Position numbers and translations under genes: made by a program
NCBI GenBank assembly: GCA_965228125.1
Contig: OZ245791.1
Span: 2,418,001 to 2,482,000 of the forward strand
Direction of reading: 5' to 3'
DNA from: GWF2-38-69 sp965228125
Lineage (GTDB): Bacteria > Verrucomicrobiota > Lentisphaeria > Victivallales > GWF2-38-69
DNA length: 64,000 nucleotides
Shown: piece by piece, positions 35,113 to 44,690 of the stretch
Layout: the number at the start of each line of letters is the position of its first letter
Position numbering within the stretch: position 1 is the stretch's first letter
The notes under the pieces: model-generated
What the model saw: only the letters and a program-made list of their open reading frames with translations
Database searches by the model: none
Told to the model about the DNA's origin: nothing

Positions 35113-35976
35113 ATGTATCGAAGACTAGTTCTGATTTTACTGGCTTTTCAAATTGTTTTCAGTATTTCGGCTGAGATATCGGATATCTCCTGTAAGAAAG
35201 TATCTGAACAGCTTTCAGAGCTTGATTTTAATACTAGTTGTCTGGATAAAATCGAGAAAGCTTATGTGATAGTGCCGTCTGACTACTATAAGAGCAACGC
35301 ATTGTTTCCTGTCGTTTATTTGCTGCACGGGTGGATTGGCGGTTATAAAATTTGGTACGAGAAGGATGGCAAGAGTCTGGAAAAGTTGTCAGATTTGTAC
35401 AATGTGATAATTGTTATGCCTGATGGAGGGCTTGCCGGATGGTATATAGATTCTCCTTTCAAGAAAAATTCCAATTACGAGTCGCTGATTGCAGAGGACT
35501 TGGTGCAAGCTGTAGACCAGTCTTTCAACACTTTTAAATCGTCTGCCAAGAGGGCTATTACAGGATTAAGCATGGGCGGTTTTGGCGCATTCTATCTGGC
35601 TTTTAAGCACCCTGATGTATTCGGAGCGGCGGGATCTATGAGCGGCGGGCTTGAACTTGTGGCTGCCGGTGAAGCTGACCCTGTTTATGGAAGGCATTTC
35701 GATATAGATTCTGTCTTGTCTCCAGACTCTTCCAACTGGAATGACTATGATGTAGATAAACTTCTAGATAAAGTCAAAATATCAAAGCAACCAATTACAT
35801 TTGATTGTGGAGTCAATGATATTTTTATCAAGATAAACAGAGACATGAACTCTAAAATGCTGGATTTGCAGATACCGCACGACTATACGGAACGCCCCGG
35901 CGAACATAACTGGGAATACTGGAACAACTCTATAGATTACCAGATGCTTTTCTTCTCAAAATGCTTTGCCAAATAG
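35113..35976 (+). CDS. exported alpha/beta-hydrolase, esterase D family
   Basis: A 287-residue protein with a signal peptide (LVLILLAFQIVFSISA, cleavage near residue 20). It has the esterase motif ITGLSMGGFGAFYLAF with the nucleophilic Ser, FPVVYLLHGWIGGY with the oxyanion region, FDCGVNDIF with the likely acid and PGEHNWEYW with the catalytic His. Such secreted esterases often deacylate polysaccharides or short-chain esters. The substrate is not known. It starts 5 bases after the nitroreductase stop. Confidence 0.85.
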   Translation: MYRRLVLILLAFQIVFSISAEISDISCKKVSEQLSELDFNTSCLDKIEKAYVIVPSDYYKSNALFPVVYLLHGWIGGYKIWYEKDGKSLEKLSDLYNVIIVMPDGGLAGWYIDSPFKKNSNYESLIAEDLVQAVDQSFNTFKSSAKRAITGLSMGGFGAFYLAFKHPDVFGAAGSMSGGLELVAAGEADPVYGRHFDIDSVLSPDSSNWNDYDVDKLLDKVKISKQPITFDCGVNDIFIKINRDMNSKMLDLQIPHDYTERPGEHNWEYWNNSIDYQMLFFSKCFAK

Positions 35977-35989
35977 ACTAGGCAACCAA

Positions 35990-36016
35990 ATACAATGGAC
36001 AATTTGCCCATTGTAT
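35990..36016. terminator. hairpin between convergent genes
   Basis: A perfect 9-bp stem ATACAATGG/CCATTGTAT with a 9-base loop lies between the esterase stop and the convergent lipoprotein stop. No T-run follows on either strand, so it may be a non-canonical bidirectional terminator. Confidence 0.4.
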
Positions 36017-36027
36017 CTGAAATTAAT

Positions 36028-36744
36028 TTAATTCTGGCTTATCCAGCCTTGTTCCTGGAATAAAACCTGGAGTTTTTCTGAGATTAATTCAGCAGTCGAA
36101 TCTGCTCTGCCATCAACACTTGGGCCGCCTGTCATCTCAATAACTCCTTTTACCACAGGGCCGATTATGAGCGAAATGGGATTCCCGAAGATAAGGAAAG
36201 AAGCAGCACCAGTTGCTCCACCTCCTGGTGTTTGTCCTCCGACAGATTTCAAGTCTGCGGAACCAAGTTTGCGTAGCCCATCGTTAGTCATCTGGTAGCC
36301 TTCGACCATTGTGTCTAGTTGTGAAGCACCATAGCCAAACCCGATGAAAATGCGCTCAGCAGCATTACCCTGAGTTAGCGAAAAAATATATCCTTTTAAG
36401 ACAATATCATCAATTTGTGGTGTCGTTCCGGTCGATGCCACCTCAGAATGCAATCCCATACTGTTGATCTGCTGTACCAAATGTTTTGCAATGCTTGAGC
36501 CCAATTGTTGCCCAATTTGAACTTCTTCAGGAGTTAGTGGTTGAGCCGGTGCGGTAAACTTACCTGCAAGAGCTGAATCCCCTGGTATATCTGCCGGATT
36601 GGCGACAAAATCGTACACCCATATAGTTCCTGGTTTTGGAAGTTTCTTGATGTTAACGTCTTGGTTGGTAATTTCTGTAGAGGAACAGCCAATTAACATC
36701 ATACAGATGAATGAGCCTAGGGCTAACATTGTTGGTTTGTTCAT
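36028..36744 (-). CDS. DUF4410-like lipoprotein
   Basis: The frame opens with a TTG at 36750, but the ATG at 36744 with AAGG about 10 bases upstream is preferred, giving 238 residues. The leader MNKPTMLALGSFICMMLIGC ends in a lipobox (LIGC), so the mature protein starts at a lipidated Cys. The rest has the DUF4410 pattern: KPGTIWVYDFVANPADIP, IGQQLGSSIAKHLVQQI and repeated Gly-rich segments (GGGATGAASFLIFGNPISL). The function of this family is unknown. It is monocistronic. Confidence 0.8.
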   Translation of the reverse strand: MNKPTMLALGSFICMMLIGCSSTEITNQDVNIKKLPKPGTIWVYDFVANPADIPGDSALAGKFTAPAQPLTPEEVQIGQQLGSSIAKHLVQQINSMGLHSEVASTGTTPQIDDIVLKGYIFSLTQGNAAERIFIGFGYGASQLDTMVEGYQMTNDGLRKLGSADLKSVGGQTPGGGATGAASFLIFGNPISLIIGPVVKGVIEMTGGPSVDGRADSTAELISEKLQVLFQEQGWISQN

Positions 36745-36935
36745 AGACAAGTATCCTTATTATAATGGTTGATTAAGAATATATTCATTTTATAATGCCA
36801 ATAGGAAGTGTCAATACAGAAAGAAAGGCTTTGAAAACGTTTATATGATTTCTGTTGCATTAAATGGGGTGGTAATAGGGCTGATACTACAGCTCTGGGA
36901 GTCATAAGTAAACAAAGGATCTAATATATATTGAT

Positions 36936-37208
36936 ATGAAAAAAATAATATTAAATCTGTCAGGAATGGGATGCGCGGCATGCGCGGCCAAAATAGACAA
37001 GAAACTTAACAGCATGAAGTCGGTGCAGGCCAATGTGAATTTTGCTTTATCAAAAGCTACTGTATCATTTTCCGAAACTTCGGTAACAGTTGATTCTATA
37101 ATTAATACAATCACAGGCCTGGGATATTCTGCAGAGTTGCAAGAAAGCAAACCTTCCGGTGAATCTCATCTTATTAACGAAAACAAAGATATCCTAATCC
37201 TTAAGTAG
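36936..37208 (+). pseudogene. copA: copper-transporting P-type ATPase, 5' part split off by an insertion sequence
   Basis: These 90 codons are the metal-binding N-terminus of a CopA protein: SGMGCAACAAKIDKKL holds the CxxC copper site of a heavy-metal-associated domain (about 1-70). The frame ends at a TAG made by the junction with the IS5-like element (37206-37208). Joining 36936-37206 with 38724-40672 restores an uninterrupted 739-codon frame reading DILILKYSFITAA at the junction. The separated piece may still be translated as a small copper-binding protein. Confidence 0.93.
37203..37206. repeat. 4-bp target duplication, left copy (AAGT)
   Basis: AAGT flanks the IS5-like element here and again at 38720-38723. 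The shared flank TAAGTA overlaps the inverted repeat ends, so the exact boundary is ambiguous by about one base on each side. Four bases agrees with the IS5 family. Confidence 0.75.
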
Positions 37209-38719
37209 TCGATCTTGAAAAACCCCGTTTTTTCTTGATTCACCTAAAAATTATAAGCACCATTGGAGGCAAAAGTTAGTCTCCGATAGCATTTTTCATC
37301 TGCCCAAAATGCAAAAACAGCCGTTTTTGGGACGAAAACAAAAAATAGGGCTATTGCCCTGAGTAATTTTCTGAAGTTAAACCCGCAAGCCGATAGGATT
37401 GCATTTAACTTGTCTCCAAGTTTGCCTTTTAATCTGTTGCAGTCCATTCTGTTATCCTGTTTTACATGACCAATTATAGGTTCGATGGCTGAACGGCGTT
37501 TCCACCATCTTCTGATTGCTTTTGGGATCTTCTTACGGTATCTGTTTACAATATTGATCGTACAAGTTCCATCATATCCATGTCCTTTGTAGCCCATGTC
37601 GCAAGTTCCCTGCTCAGGAACAATCCCTGTTATCCTTTTAACTTGTTCAAGGTTGTCTTTTAGCGTATGCCCATCGTATGGATTACCATGAAAAGCCATT
37701 GCTCCGAGTATCCAGTTGGATTGAGCACTCGTAACAAAGCCTACCTTGCAGCCAAATTCATATTTCTTGTGAGCCTTGCCTTTGCTGATGCACTCAACCT
37801 CTGGTTCATGAATTGAGTAAATCTTGTTCTTGCTTTGTCTTTCCTGAGTCAGAACTTTGTCTGATAAGGCCAAAAGGTTATCCATTTTAGGATTAGATTT
37901 TTGCATTTTTCTTCTGATGTCTCTTGCTACCCTGCCAAGGTAAACCTTGAGCTTTTTAGTCTGCTTTTTAGCTTTCTTCATCTGATTGCCGTGAGCATGC
38001 GAACTTTGTTTATGCAGAGCCTTCTTGGCAACTCTTTCATACGACTGTCTTAAGTCTATTCCGATACTATTTGCTTCCTTTACAAGCTTTTCCCTCAGCC
38101 TGTCATAAAGTCTTGAATCTGTGGGAAACCTGACATTCTTTTCCTGTACTGTCGTATCAACATTTACTTTCTTGAATTCAGATAGCTTGATAAACCCAAG
38201 CCTTACTGCTGCTGAAAGGATTTCCTTGAGAAGTTCCTCAAGCCCTTCTTCTCCTATGCGTTTCCTCCAGTTGGTCATGTTAGATGAATCAAACGGTATT
38301 TCGTGCTCGAAAAATACTCCTCCTGTAAAATACTGCCAGTAGGGATTTTCCAGCCACGCAGCAAGAAGAGCTCCATCTCCAAGGTTGTAAGCGTTCTTCA
38401 AATAAAGAAGCCCTGCTATCATTCTTACTGGCAATGCAGGCCTGCCGTTATTCGAACAAAACAGTGGTGAAATCTTATTCTCAATCGCTTCCCAGTTGAT
38501 AGAATTTGCCAGCGTTACAAGCGAATGCTTAGTATCCACTACATCTCTTAACATTACTTTAAACAAATTCCCCTGATTCTTCTCGTTATCTGATATTTTC
38601 TTCGGCAACATTTGCAAGATTCCTTTTGCTTTTATCATCTTTTCTTGCAATAATATACAACTTATATCAAATATATCTATATGATAGCTAAATATTTAAG
38701 TGCTTTTTCAAGATCGACT
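37207..38719 (-). mobile_element. IS5-like insertion sequence inside copA
   Basis: This 1513-bp element is bounded by 16-bp perfect inverted repeats AGTCGATCTTGAAAAA (37207-37222, and its complement at 38704-38719). It carries one transposase gene on the minus strand, opposite to copA. It inserted between the metal-binding domain and the first membrane segment of CopA. The element looks complete and could be active. Confidence 0.93.
37244..38638 (-). CDS. IS5-like transposase
   Basis: DDE transposase of 464 residues. The frame reaches a TTG at 38650, but the ATG at 38638 (MIKAKGILQMLPKK) is preferred. The N-terminal domain resembles DUF772 of IS5-family transposases (NNGRPALPVRMIAGLLYLKN, PYWQYFTGG, SSNMTNWRKRIGEEG). 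The catalytic acids are likely in VNVDTTVQEKNV, GTCDMGYKGHGYDG and RRSAIEPIIGHVKQDNRMD (YREK-type region). It is long for IS5 and has a basic middle (HGNQMKKAKKQTKKLK). Confidence 0.9.
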   Translation of the reverse strand: MIKAKGILQMLPKKISDNEKNQGNLFKVMLRDVVDTKHSLVTLANSINWEAIENKISPLFCSNNGRPALPVRMIAGLLYLKNAYNLGDGALLAAWLENPYWQYFTGGVFFEHEIPFDSSNMTNWRKRIGEEGLEELLKEILSAAVRLGFIKLSEFKKVNVDTTVQEKNVRFPTDSRLYDRLREKLVKEANSIGIDLRQSYERVAKKALHKQSSHAHGNQMKKAKKQTKKLKVYLGRVARDIRRKMQKSNPKMDNLLALSDKVLTQERQSKNKIYSIHEPEVECISKGKAHKKYEFGCKVGFVTSAQSNWILGAMAFHGNPYDGHTLKDNLEQVKRITGIVPEQGTCDMGYKGHGYDGTCTINIVNRYRKKIPKAIRRWWKRRSAIEPIIGHVKQDNRMDCNRLKGKLGDKLNAILSACGFNFRKLLRAIALFFVFVPKTAVFAFWADEKCYRRLTFASNGAYNF

Positions 38720-40672
38720 AAGTACAGTTTTATTACCGCGGCTATCTTAAGCATGCCTCTTTTGTTGAATATGTGTTTGGAGATGGACGGTATTACTACA
38801 TTTTTGGGTAATAGATTCCTTCAGATGGTTTTAGCCAGCATAGTCCAGTTCATTATCGGGTGGCGTTTCTATAAATACGCATGGAAGGCGTTAAAGTCGC
38901 TCTCGCCTAATATGGATGTGTTAGTTGTTTTAGGTACAAGTGCTGCATACTTTTTCAGCATTTGTAATGCTTTCTTTATAGTTAGCAGTAAGCAGCACGC
39001 AGCGCATCTGTATTTTGAGTCTTCTGCAGTGCTTATCACGCTGATATTGCTTGGAAAATTTCTAGAGGCCAGAGCAAGAGCCAAAACTACCGAAGCAGTT
39101 AAAAAATTGATGGAACTGAAACCCATCACTGCCTGGTTGTTTATAGAATCGCCATCTGGGGGAATAGTAAAATCCATTCATGTTGAAGAAGTTAAAGTCG
39201 GAGATATCCTGTTCGTAAAACCCGGAGAAAAAATACCTGTCGGAGGGCGGATAGTTTATGGAGCATCTACCATCGACGAATCCATGCTTACCGGAGAAAG
39301 CCTGCCTGTTTACAAAACTATAGGAGACAAAGTATTTGACGCTACTATTAATAAAACCGGCGCATTCAGGTTTAAAGCTGAGAAAATCGGTGAAGATACT
39401 GCGCTTTCAAGAATTATTAGAATGGTCGAAGATGCGCAGGGAACTAAGGCTCCTATTCAAAGGTTTGCCGATAGGGTTTCGCTTTATTTTGTTCCGGCAA
39501 TAATTTTGGCAGCAATTGTTACTTTTTTAATCTGGGCTTTTATGGCAGGGAACCCATCTGCTGGCCTGATTAGTTCAATCTCAGTATTGGTTATAGCATG
39601 TCCATGCGCATTAGGATTGGCCACTCCCACAGCCATAATGGTTGGGACTGGCAAAGGAGCTGAAATGGGTATTTTTATAAAGGGCGGGGAGGTTTTGGAA
39701 AAGGCAGGCAAAATAAATACGGTGCTTTTTGATAAAACAGGTACGTTGACTGTAGGCAAACCCTCGGTCGAGAATGTTTATCCAGCAGCAGGAATGCCAG
39801 AAGATGAATTTCTTCTAATGTTGGCAATGGGTGAGAAACTTTCAGAGCATCCGCTTTCTGAAGCCGTCGTGCGAAAGGCTTCTGAGGTTATAAAAATTCC
39901 CATTCCTGACCCTATAGACTTTAGAATAGTCTCAGGAAGAGGCATTGTCAGCAAGGTAGATAAAGGAACTTTGATAATAGGAACAGAAAAATTCCTGAGT
40001 TCGGAATTTGTAAGTTTTGATTGTAAAAATCTATTGAAGGTACATGAAAACCATAATGCTACTTTTATACATGCAGCTTTGAATGGTAAATATATTGGAA
40101 GCGTAGCTATCCGAGATAAAATTAAAGATACTGCTGGGGAAACTGTATCTCGCCTCGAAAAGATGGGATATTCAGTTTTTATGCTCACAGGAGACAAAAG
40201 CAATGTCGCAGAGAGTGTCTCAAAGTCCGTCGGCATCAAAAACTATTTTGCTGAAACTCTTCCGGAAGATAAAATCAAAAAAGTTAAAGAGCTTCAATCA
40301 AAAGGCCTTAAAGTGGCAATGGTAGGAGATGGTATTAACGATGCTCCGGCTCTTGCGGCGGCCGATTTAGGAATAGCAATGGGATGCGGGACAGACATAG
40401 CCGTTGAAACAGGAGACATAGTTTTAACAGGTGGTGACATAGCGTTGATTCCTGAAGCTATAAATCTTTCACTAAAAACCCTGAGTAAAATCAAACAGAA
40501 TTTGTTTTGGGCCTTTATTTATAACATCATAGGAATACCTGTTGCGGCATTCGGCTTACTGAATCCTATGGTAGCAGGTGCGGCTATGGCTTTTAGTTCA
40601 GTATCAGTGGTTTTAAACTCTTTGAATTTACGTAGGTACAGAAAGAAAATTTCACATGAAACCCTAACTTAA
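38681..40672 (+). pseudogene. copA: copper-transporting P-type ATPase, 3' part with a start inside the insertion sequence
   Basis: This 663-codon frame opens with an ATG inside the IS end; its first 14 codons are element sequence. Genuine copA sequence begins at 38720. All the catalytic parts are present: membrane segments, the CPC copper motif in VIACPCALGLATPTA, the phosphorylation site DKTGTLT, SEHPLSEAV (HP locus) and MVGDGINDAPALAAADLG. Only the metal-binding N-terminus is detached. It could still give an active pump if translated from the IS start, but no ribosome binding site supports this strongly. Confidence 0.9.
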
Positions 40673-40773
40673 AAAAAACTCGGAGTGGTCTCATACTATA
40701 TGGCTTAGTCTCCTGTCCGGTTTCTCATTCGCCTCTGAGTTGAGTAATAACCTTTCGTGTTATTGGGCTATGG

Positions 40774-41247
40774 CTATTCTATTTCTGTCACATTAGCTAC
40801 AAGATCTTTGTTTACATACAGCAAAGAATTTCTATGTTTGAATTCCAAAAATTTAGAACTGCTATTCAAGTAATCTATCACTCTGGTATTACTTTCTGCC
40901 AGTTCATTATCGATTGCTACTTTCAGTTTAACACCATTAACAAAGATCAAGAAAACTTCTTTTGTAATTTTTATCAAGGAATCTGAGTGTTCGCTAACAT
41001 AACATATATTATTAACGTTCAGAGCCCTGAAAATTGTGTTATCCTCTGAAACATACATTGCAGTTGGAATAAAAGAGTTGCTTTTTAACTCAAGGAATTC
41101 TTTTATCGTTTCCTCATCGGTAGAGGTTTTGGAAACTTTATTCAAAAAAATAAGATGTGTTACTTCTTCTTTGTAAGCATCGTTAATCATGATGTTTACA
41201 TGTTTTTTGATTTTATCAATGACTAGGGAGTCCGTTTGTTTATTCAT
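40774..41247 (-). CDS. hypothetical protein, cassette gene 1
   Basis: I do not recognise this 157-residue protein. The frame reaches a TTG at 41265, but the ATG at 41247 has GGAG 12 bases upstream and is preferred (start MNKQTDSLVID). It has no signal or membrane segment. The N-terminal half looks alpha-helical (IDKIKKHVNIMIND), and the C-terminal half is beta-strand-rich (ITKEVFLIFVNGVKLKVAID, NSLLYVNKDLVANVTEIE). It lies in a three-gene minus-strand cassette with the next two genes. Confidence 0.65.
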   Translation of the reverse strand: MNKQTDSLVIDKIKKHVNIMINDAYKEEVTHLIFLNKVSKTSTDEETIKEFLELKSNSFIPTAMYVSEDNTIFRALNVNNICYVSEHSDSLIKITKEVFLIFVNGVKLKVAIDNELAESNTRVIDYLNSSSKFLEFKHRNSLLYVNKDLVANVTEIE

Positions 41248-41471
41248 ATTGTATAAAAACTCCAATAATATTTAAATTTACTACTGCCTTTAAAATGGAG
41301 AGAGTATTATAATGGAATCAGAATGAAATTTACAATGAATTTTCACGTTAGTTTCTGTTTTTTGTATTTCTTTTTCTCCAAATGATTTACTTAAGCCGTG
41401 GGTTATGGATAGGAAGTATCCACTTGTGTTATGGGAGGGGGTCCACGGCACAAACCAAACTATTAACTTTA
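41248..41471. other. gap between cassette genes 1 and 2
   Basis: The 224 bases between the two minus-strand genes hold no convincing gene. A 61-codon frame at 41290-41475 begins with TTG and has no supporting site. The gap is long for an operon, so a separate promoter for cassette gene 1 is likely. Confidence 0.4.
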
Positions 41472-42818
41472 TCAACTAGATTTACTTTTAAGTTCAGAAA
41501 TTTTTATAAATTCAAGAGATGGTGGTTTTTCTTGAGTTGATTCAGAAGAAATGCCATCTGTAATATTTTCTTTATCGGTTAATGGCAGACTAAGGTTAAT
41601 GTCCAGAGATTTGAGATTGCTGAAATCTTCAGTACTGTTTGTTGGATATTTTTTCTTATATGAATTCAATATTGTTTTACTCAGTCCACCGTCATAAAGC
41701 AGGAATTTTAGGTTTTCGTTCGGGAGGACTGGATCAGATTCATAACGTGATTTCAAGAAAGTTATCAACAGCTTGTCAGCTATTGCTCCAGCTTCTGCAC
41801 CTGCTGCGCCCCATTGAGCTCCTCCGGCTTTCTGGATAAGTTTTTCTTCCTGAAGTTGTGCCAAGCCTTTTTTTACCAGCTCCTGAATGCCCGTTGTTCT
41901 GGAAATTTCAACTTCAATGCTTACCAGATGACTTTTTTCAATATTGATAACTCCTGCGTCTTCAATTGTCCTGTGTTCATATCTGGGTTTCCATTTGTCG
42001 CAAATCGTTAACTCGTTTTTGCCTGGAATATAATCAGAGTCGAAGTCATACCAGCAGCGAAGAGCTTCTGTGTTTATGAATTTTTTATTTTCATTGGATC
42101 CTATATTGATTAAGGAAACAGTGGTTTTGATCTCGTACTCCACATAGGAATACTTCTTCAGATTCCTTCCGACATTTTCTCCGGCAAGTTTTTTAAGTCC
42201 TTGGTCAGTTAATTTGTTTTTAATTTTATTCAGGGCGATAAGTTTTTCTATAATATCATCAGGTAAACTTTTATTAGGGAAGAAATTGGCAAGTTTATTT
42301 CCTAGATCAGTTTTTGTTTTATCTTCGTTTTCTTCTTCTGATGACAACATCCCATAAGCGCTGTCAAATAATTTCATGAATCGTATTTGGGCATCCAGAT
42401 CAAACTCAATTCCCTTGATGAATTTGAACATGTCATGGCTTAAATTTGAAAAAACCAGACATCTCGGGTTATCCTCTTTGAACTCATAACCTTGCTTCGA
42501 GTGATTCTTATTTAGCGTTAAGTCATTGCTTTTGACATCCTGATTGGAAACTACGGCGACATTATCCAATTCAAACAGGGTATTGAAAACACTGCCGACT
42601 ATGGCCTTTGGAATCCTGTATGCTATGAATGAATCCAGAAAGTTGTCGCGCGCTCCGATATATTCCAGAAATTTCTTAGGCGCATACTCGATGAAATCAA
42701 AAACCTTCGTGATGGACTCAAGGTCTTTTTTATTCTTAAAATTGATATTGCTGTCACCTATTTTCTCTGCGATATCCTTGATAGAGAAACCTTCGAAAAT
42801 ATCTTTTATAAAACTCAT
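41472..42818 (-). CDS. hypothetical protein, cassette gene 2
   Basis: I do not recognise this 448-residue protein. The start at 42818 is supported by GGAGG upstream. It is soluble, with no signal peptide. Features: residues 1-90 helical and charged (DIFEGFSIKDIAEKIGD), 95-150 with YEFKEDNPRCLVF, an acidic loop with EEENEDKTKTD, a mostly beta middle (YSYVEYEIKTTVSLINIG), then an unusual Gly/Ala-rich stretch AGGAQWGAAGAEAGAIADKL at about 340. That stretch could be a membrane-active or packing helix. The C-terminal 60 residues are low-complexity Ser/Glu/Lys. It is flanked by an unknown protein and a hydrolase in the same orientation. Confidence 0.6.
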   Translation of the reverse strand: MSFIKDIFEGFSIKDIAEKIGDSNINFKNKKDLESITKVFDFIEYAPKKFLEYIGARDNFLDSFIAYRIPKAIVGSVFNTLFELDNVAVVSNQDVKSNDLTLNKNHSKQGYEFKEDNPRCLVFSNLSHDMFKFIKGIEFDLDAQIRFMKLFDSAYGMLSSEEENEDKTKTDLGNKLANFFPNKSLPDDIIEKLIALNKIKNKLTDQGLKKLAGENVGRNLKKYSYVEYEIKTTVSLINIGSNENKKFINTEALRCWYDFDSDYIPGKNELTICDKWKPRYEHRTIEDAGVINIEKSHLVSIEVEISRTTGIQELVKKGLAQLQEEKLIQKAGGAQWGAAGAEAGAIADKLLITFLKSRYESDPVLPNENLKFLLYDGGLSKTILNSYKKKYPTNSTEDFSNLKSLDINLSLPLTDKENITDGISSESTQEKPPSLEFIKISELKSKSS

Positions 42819-42955
42819 TTTCCTATACTCCTCCGTTAATTTTGAGCAGCTTTATCTAAGTCAAATTAAAAACTTAATTACATTGCGACTGAAAAAATAA
42901 TTTTTACTTCCTATGATAATAGCTATGATAGTCGCAGATGACATGTTGGTTTTTA

Positions 42956-43939
42956 TTACGCCCGTATCAGTTTTAGTTTTCCATCCGAACCTATAGTGCG
43001 GGTAGGAATTATTGATCTATCAAGGTCTCCTTTTAGTGTTTCAAAAAGATCACGCGCGAATATTTTGTTGCCCATATGCCATGAGTGGTTGAATGAACCT
43101 AAAACTTTCATTTGGTCTGTTTTTTTGAACTCTTCGTTTGAATCAAGCGCTCCGAAATAGTCTGTGCAATCGATATCTATGGCTTTGGATGGTGCATCTT
43201 CTGGTAGTCCAACTCGTCCAACCCGCGGTGCAAAACCTAGACGTTTGGCATTAGATAGTTTTAGAACAGCGTCGTATAAATTTGAGTAGTTAGTTAGTCT
43301 TGCACAGTGTCTATACAAGGAATCTGTCGAACTATTTCCTGCACTCAATGATGCTGATGAAATATCGCCTCCAATAAACACAACTTGGCTAACAACCCAT
43401 GAATTATTAGTTAGACTGGTATCATCAGCATCGTCAAAAGCCTCTCGTATTACGTATGCACCGGTTGAATGCCCCAATAAATGTATGTTGATTGTACAGT
43501 TGGGAGATTGTTGATTTGATAACACACTAATTCCATCGGAAACAAGTTGCATAGCAGTTTTTTTTGCATCGTGTCTGTCTTCCAAATAATTGATGGCTTT
43601 ATTATTGCTAGGCCAATCAAAAGACAAAATTTCACCCTTGAAGCCTACGGCGCTTAAATTGTGTTTGAGCTGAGCATGTCGCTCCATTACGATTTCTTGA
43701 TCGTTGTTGTAGCCATGTACAAATACGAGTAAATCACCTCTATCTAGTATCGTGTTGCGAGAATCTTTGTTCCATGTTGCGGCTTTACGCAAGTCTTTAA
43801 ACCATTGTTTTGGATCGCTTGCATGTTCTGGTGACGGGCGTTCACCGTTAGGAACACGCAAGAATTGAGACGGTCCAGGTTCAGCAGTAAAGACTCCATT
43901 TTTTACAGAACGCGCACACATAATGAATTGATAACTCAT
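42956..43939 (-). CDS. alpha/beta-hydrolase, DUF900-like, cassette gene 3
   Basis: A 327-residue cytosolic hydrolase. LLVFVHGYNNDQEIVMERH holds the oxyanion-hole HGYN motif, and LLGHSTGAYVIREAF the nucleophile elbow GHSTG (Ser at about residue 151), as in DUF900-type alpha/beta-hydrolases. FNHSWHMGNK may supply the catalytic His. No signal peptide is present. AGGGGGG precedes the ATG. Substrates of this family are uncharacterised; lipase or amidase activity is possible. It is the first gene in transcription order of the three-gene cassette, 137 bases before gene 2. Confidence 0.82.
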   Translation of the reverse strand: MSYQFIMCARSVKNGVFTAEPGPSQFLRVPNGERPSPEHASDPKQWFKDLRKAATWNKDSRNTILDRGDLLVFVHGYNNDQEIVMERHAQLKHNLSAVGFKGEILSFDWPSNNKAINYLEDRHDAKKTAMQLVSDGISVLSNQQSPNCTINIHLLGHSTGAYVIREAFDDADDTSLTNNSWVVSQVVFIGGDISSASLSAGNSSTDSLYRHCARLTNYSNLYDAVLKLSNAKRLGFAPRVGRVGLPEDAPSKAIDIDCTDYFGALDSNEEFKKTDQMKVLGSFNHSWHMGNKIFARDLFETLKGDLDRSIIPTRTIGSDGKLKLIRA

Positions 43940-44213
43940 ATTCCCCCCTTTTTTTAATTTGATATTAATACAACCACGATCAACTCTTTGGAATTGATGT
44001 GTTTATGTTATGTCTCCCGAAACCCCAATATAAAAAGCCAATTTTATTTTGCAAGTGGGTTTGAGAAAAAGGTAGAGTTATGATTATAAAGTAGTTGCTT
44101 AAAATAGTTGAAGCTCTAACGCACAGTTTTTATTAGCTTCCCGTGGAAATTCCTATGATACTCGATATACTGAAACGATAAAATAATTTGTTAGATAAAA
44201 AAGGCGAAGGATA
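43940..44213. promoter_or_regulatory. divergent region between cassette gene 3 and the 158-residue protein gene
   Basis: These 274 AT-rich bases must hold promoters for both divergent genes. I see no clear palindrome, riboswitch or RNA gene; only the AAGGATA ribosome binding site just before 44214 is plain. Confidence 0.3.
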
Positions 44214-44690
44214 ATGAATAAAGAAAAGTGTTGCCCGAAATTTGACCCGACTCCTTGGGATGAAAAAGAAATAGTTTGGGAAAATGAGACTTTTATTAAA
44301 GACCATGTTATCTGTTTCCTTCATATCCCGATTAACTTTGGCGCAAAGATGATTAAAAATGTAAAACTTATGAAGGCTGCCGGAGCTATGCCTGCCGAAT
44401 CCGAATTTATTGTCCTGTCTAGCCATGATACCTTATGGGGAATGGATATTTATCTCAGAACAAAAAAAGAAGTACCTAAAGCAAATAACGCTGTTATTTC
44501 CGGGAATTTCTTGTCAAAGGTTTTTGAAGGCAGTTATAAGAATACGCCCAAATGGGTTGAAGGAATGAAGAAATATGTTTCGGATAAAAAAAGGGAAATT
44601 AAGGATTTATATTCTTACTACACCACTTGTCCGAAATGCGCTCAAAAGTATGGCAAGAATTATGTCGTGCTTCTGGCTAAAGTAAACTAA
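44214..44690 (+). CDS. conserved cysteine-bearing protein of unknown function
   Basis: A 158-residue soluble protein. It starts MNKEKCCPKFDPTPWDEKEIVWE, a pattern I associate with a conserved family of anaerobe proteins sometimes named hydrolase without evidence. A second Cys pair is at CPKCAQKYGKNYVVLLA, so four cysteines (CC and CxxC) could bind a metal. The start has an AAGGATA site. Its 3' end (44644-44690) is duplicated at 49027-49073 by the IS1634-like insertion, and the complete copy is this one. It converges on mnmG. Confidence 0.7.
   Translation: MNKEKCCPKFDPTPWDEKEIVWENETFIKDHVICFLHIPINFGAKMIKNVKLMKAAGAMPAESEFIVLSSHDTLWGMDIYLRTKKEVPKANNAVISGNFLSKVFEGSYKNTPKWVEGMKKYVSDKKREIKDLYSYYTTCPKCAQKYGKNYVVLLAKVN

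Noticed and set aside
40741..40764. Hairpin AATAAC/GTTATT after copA as a terminator
   Set aside because: The stem is only 6 AT-rich base pairs and no T-run follows.
41290..41475. 61-codon minus-strand frame between cassette genes 1 and 2
   Set aside because: It starts with TTG, has no ribosome binding site and a composition unlike its neighbours.
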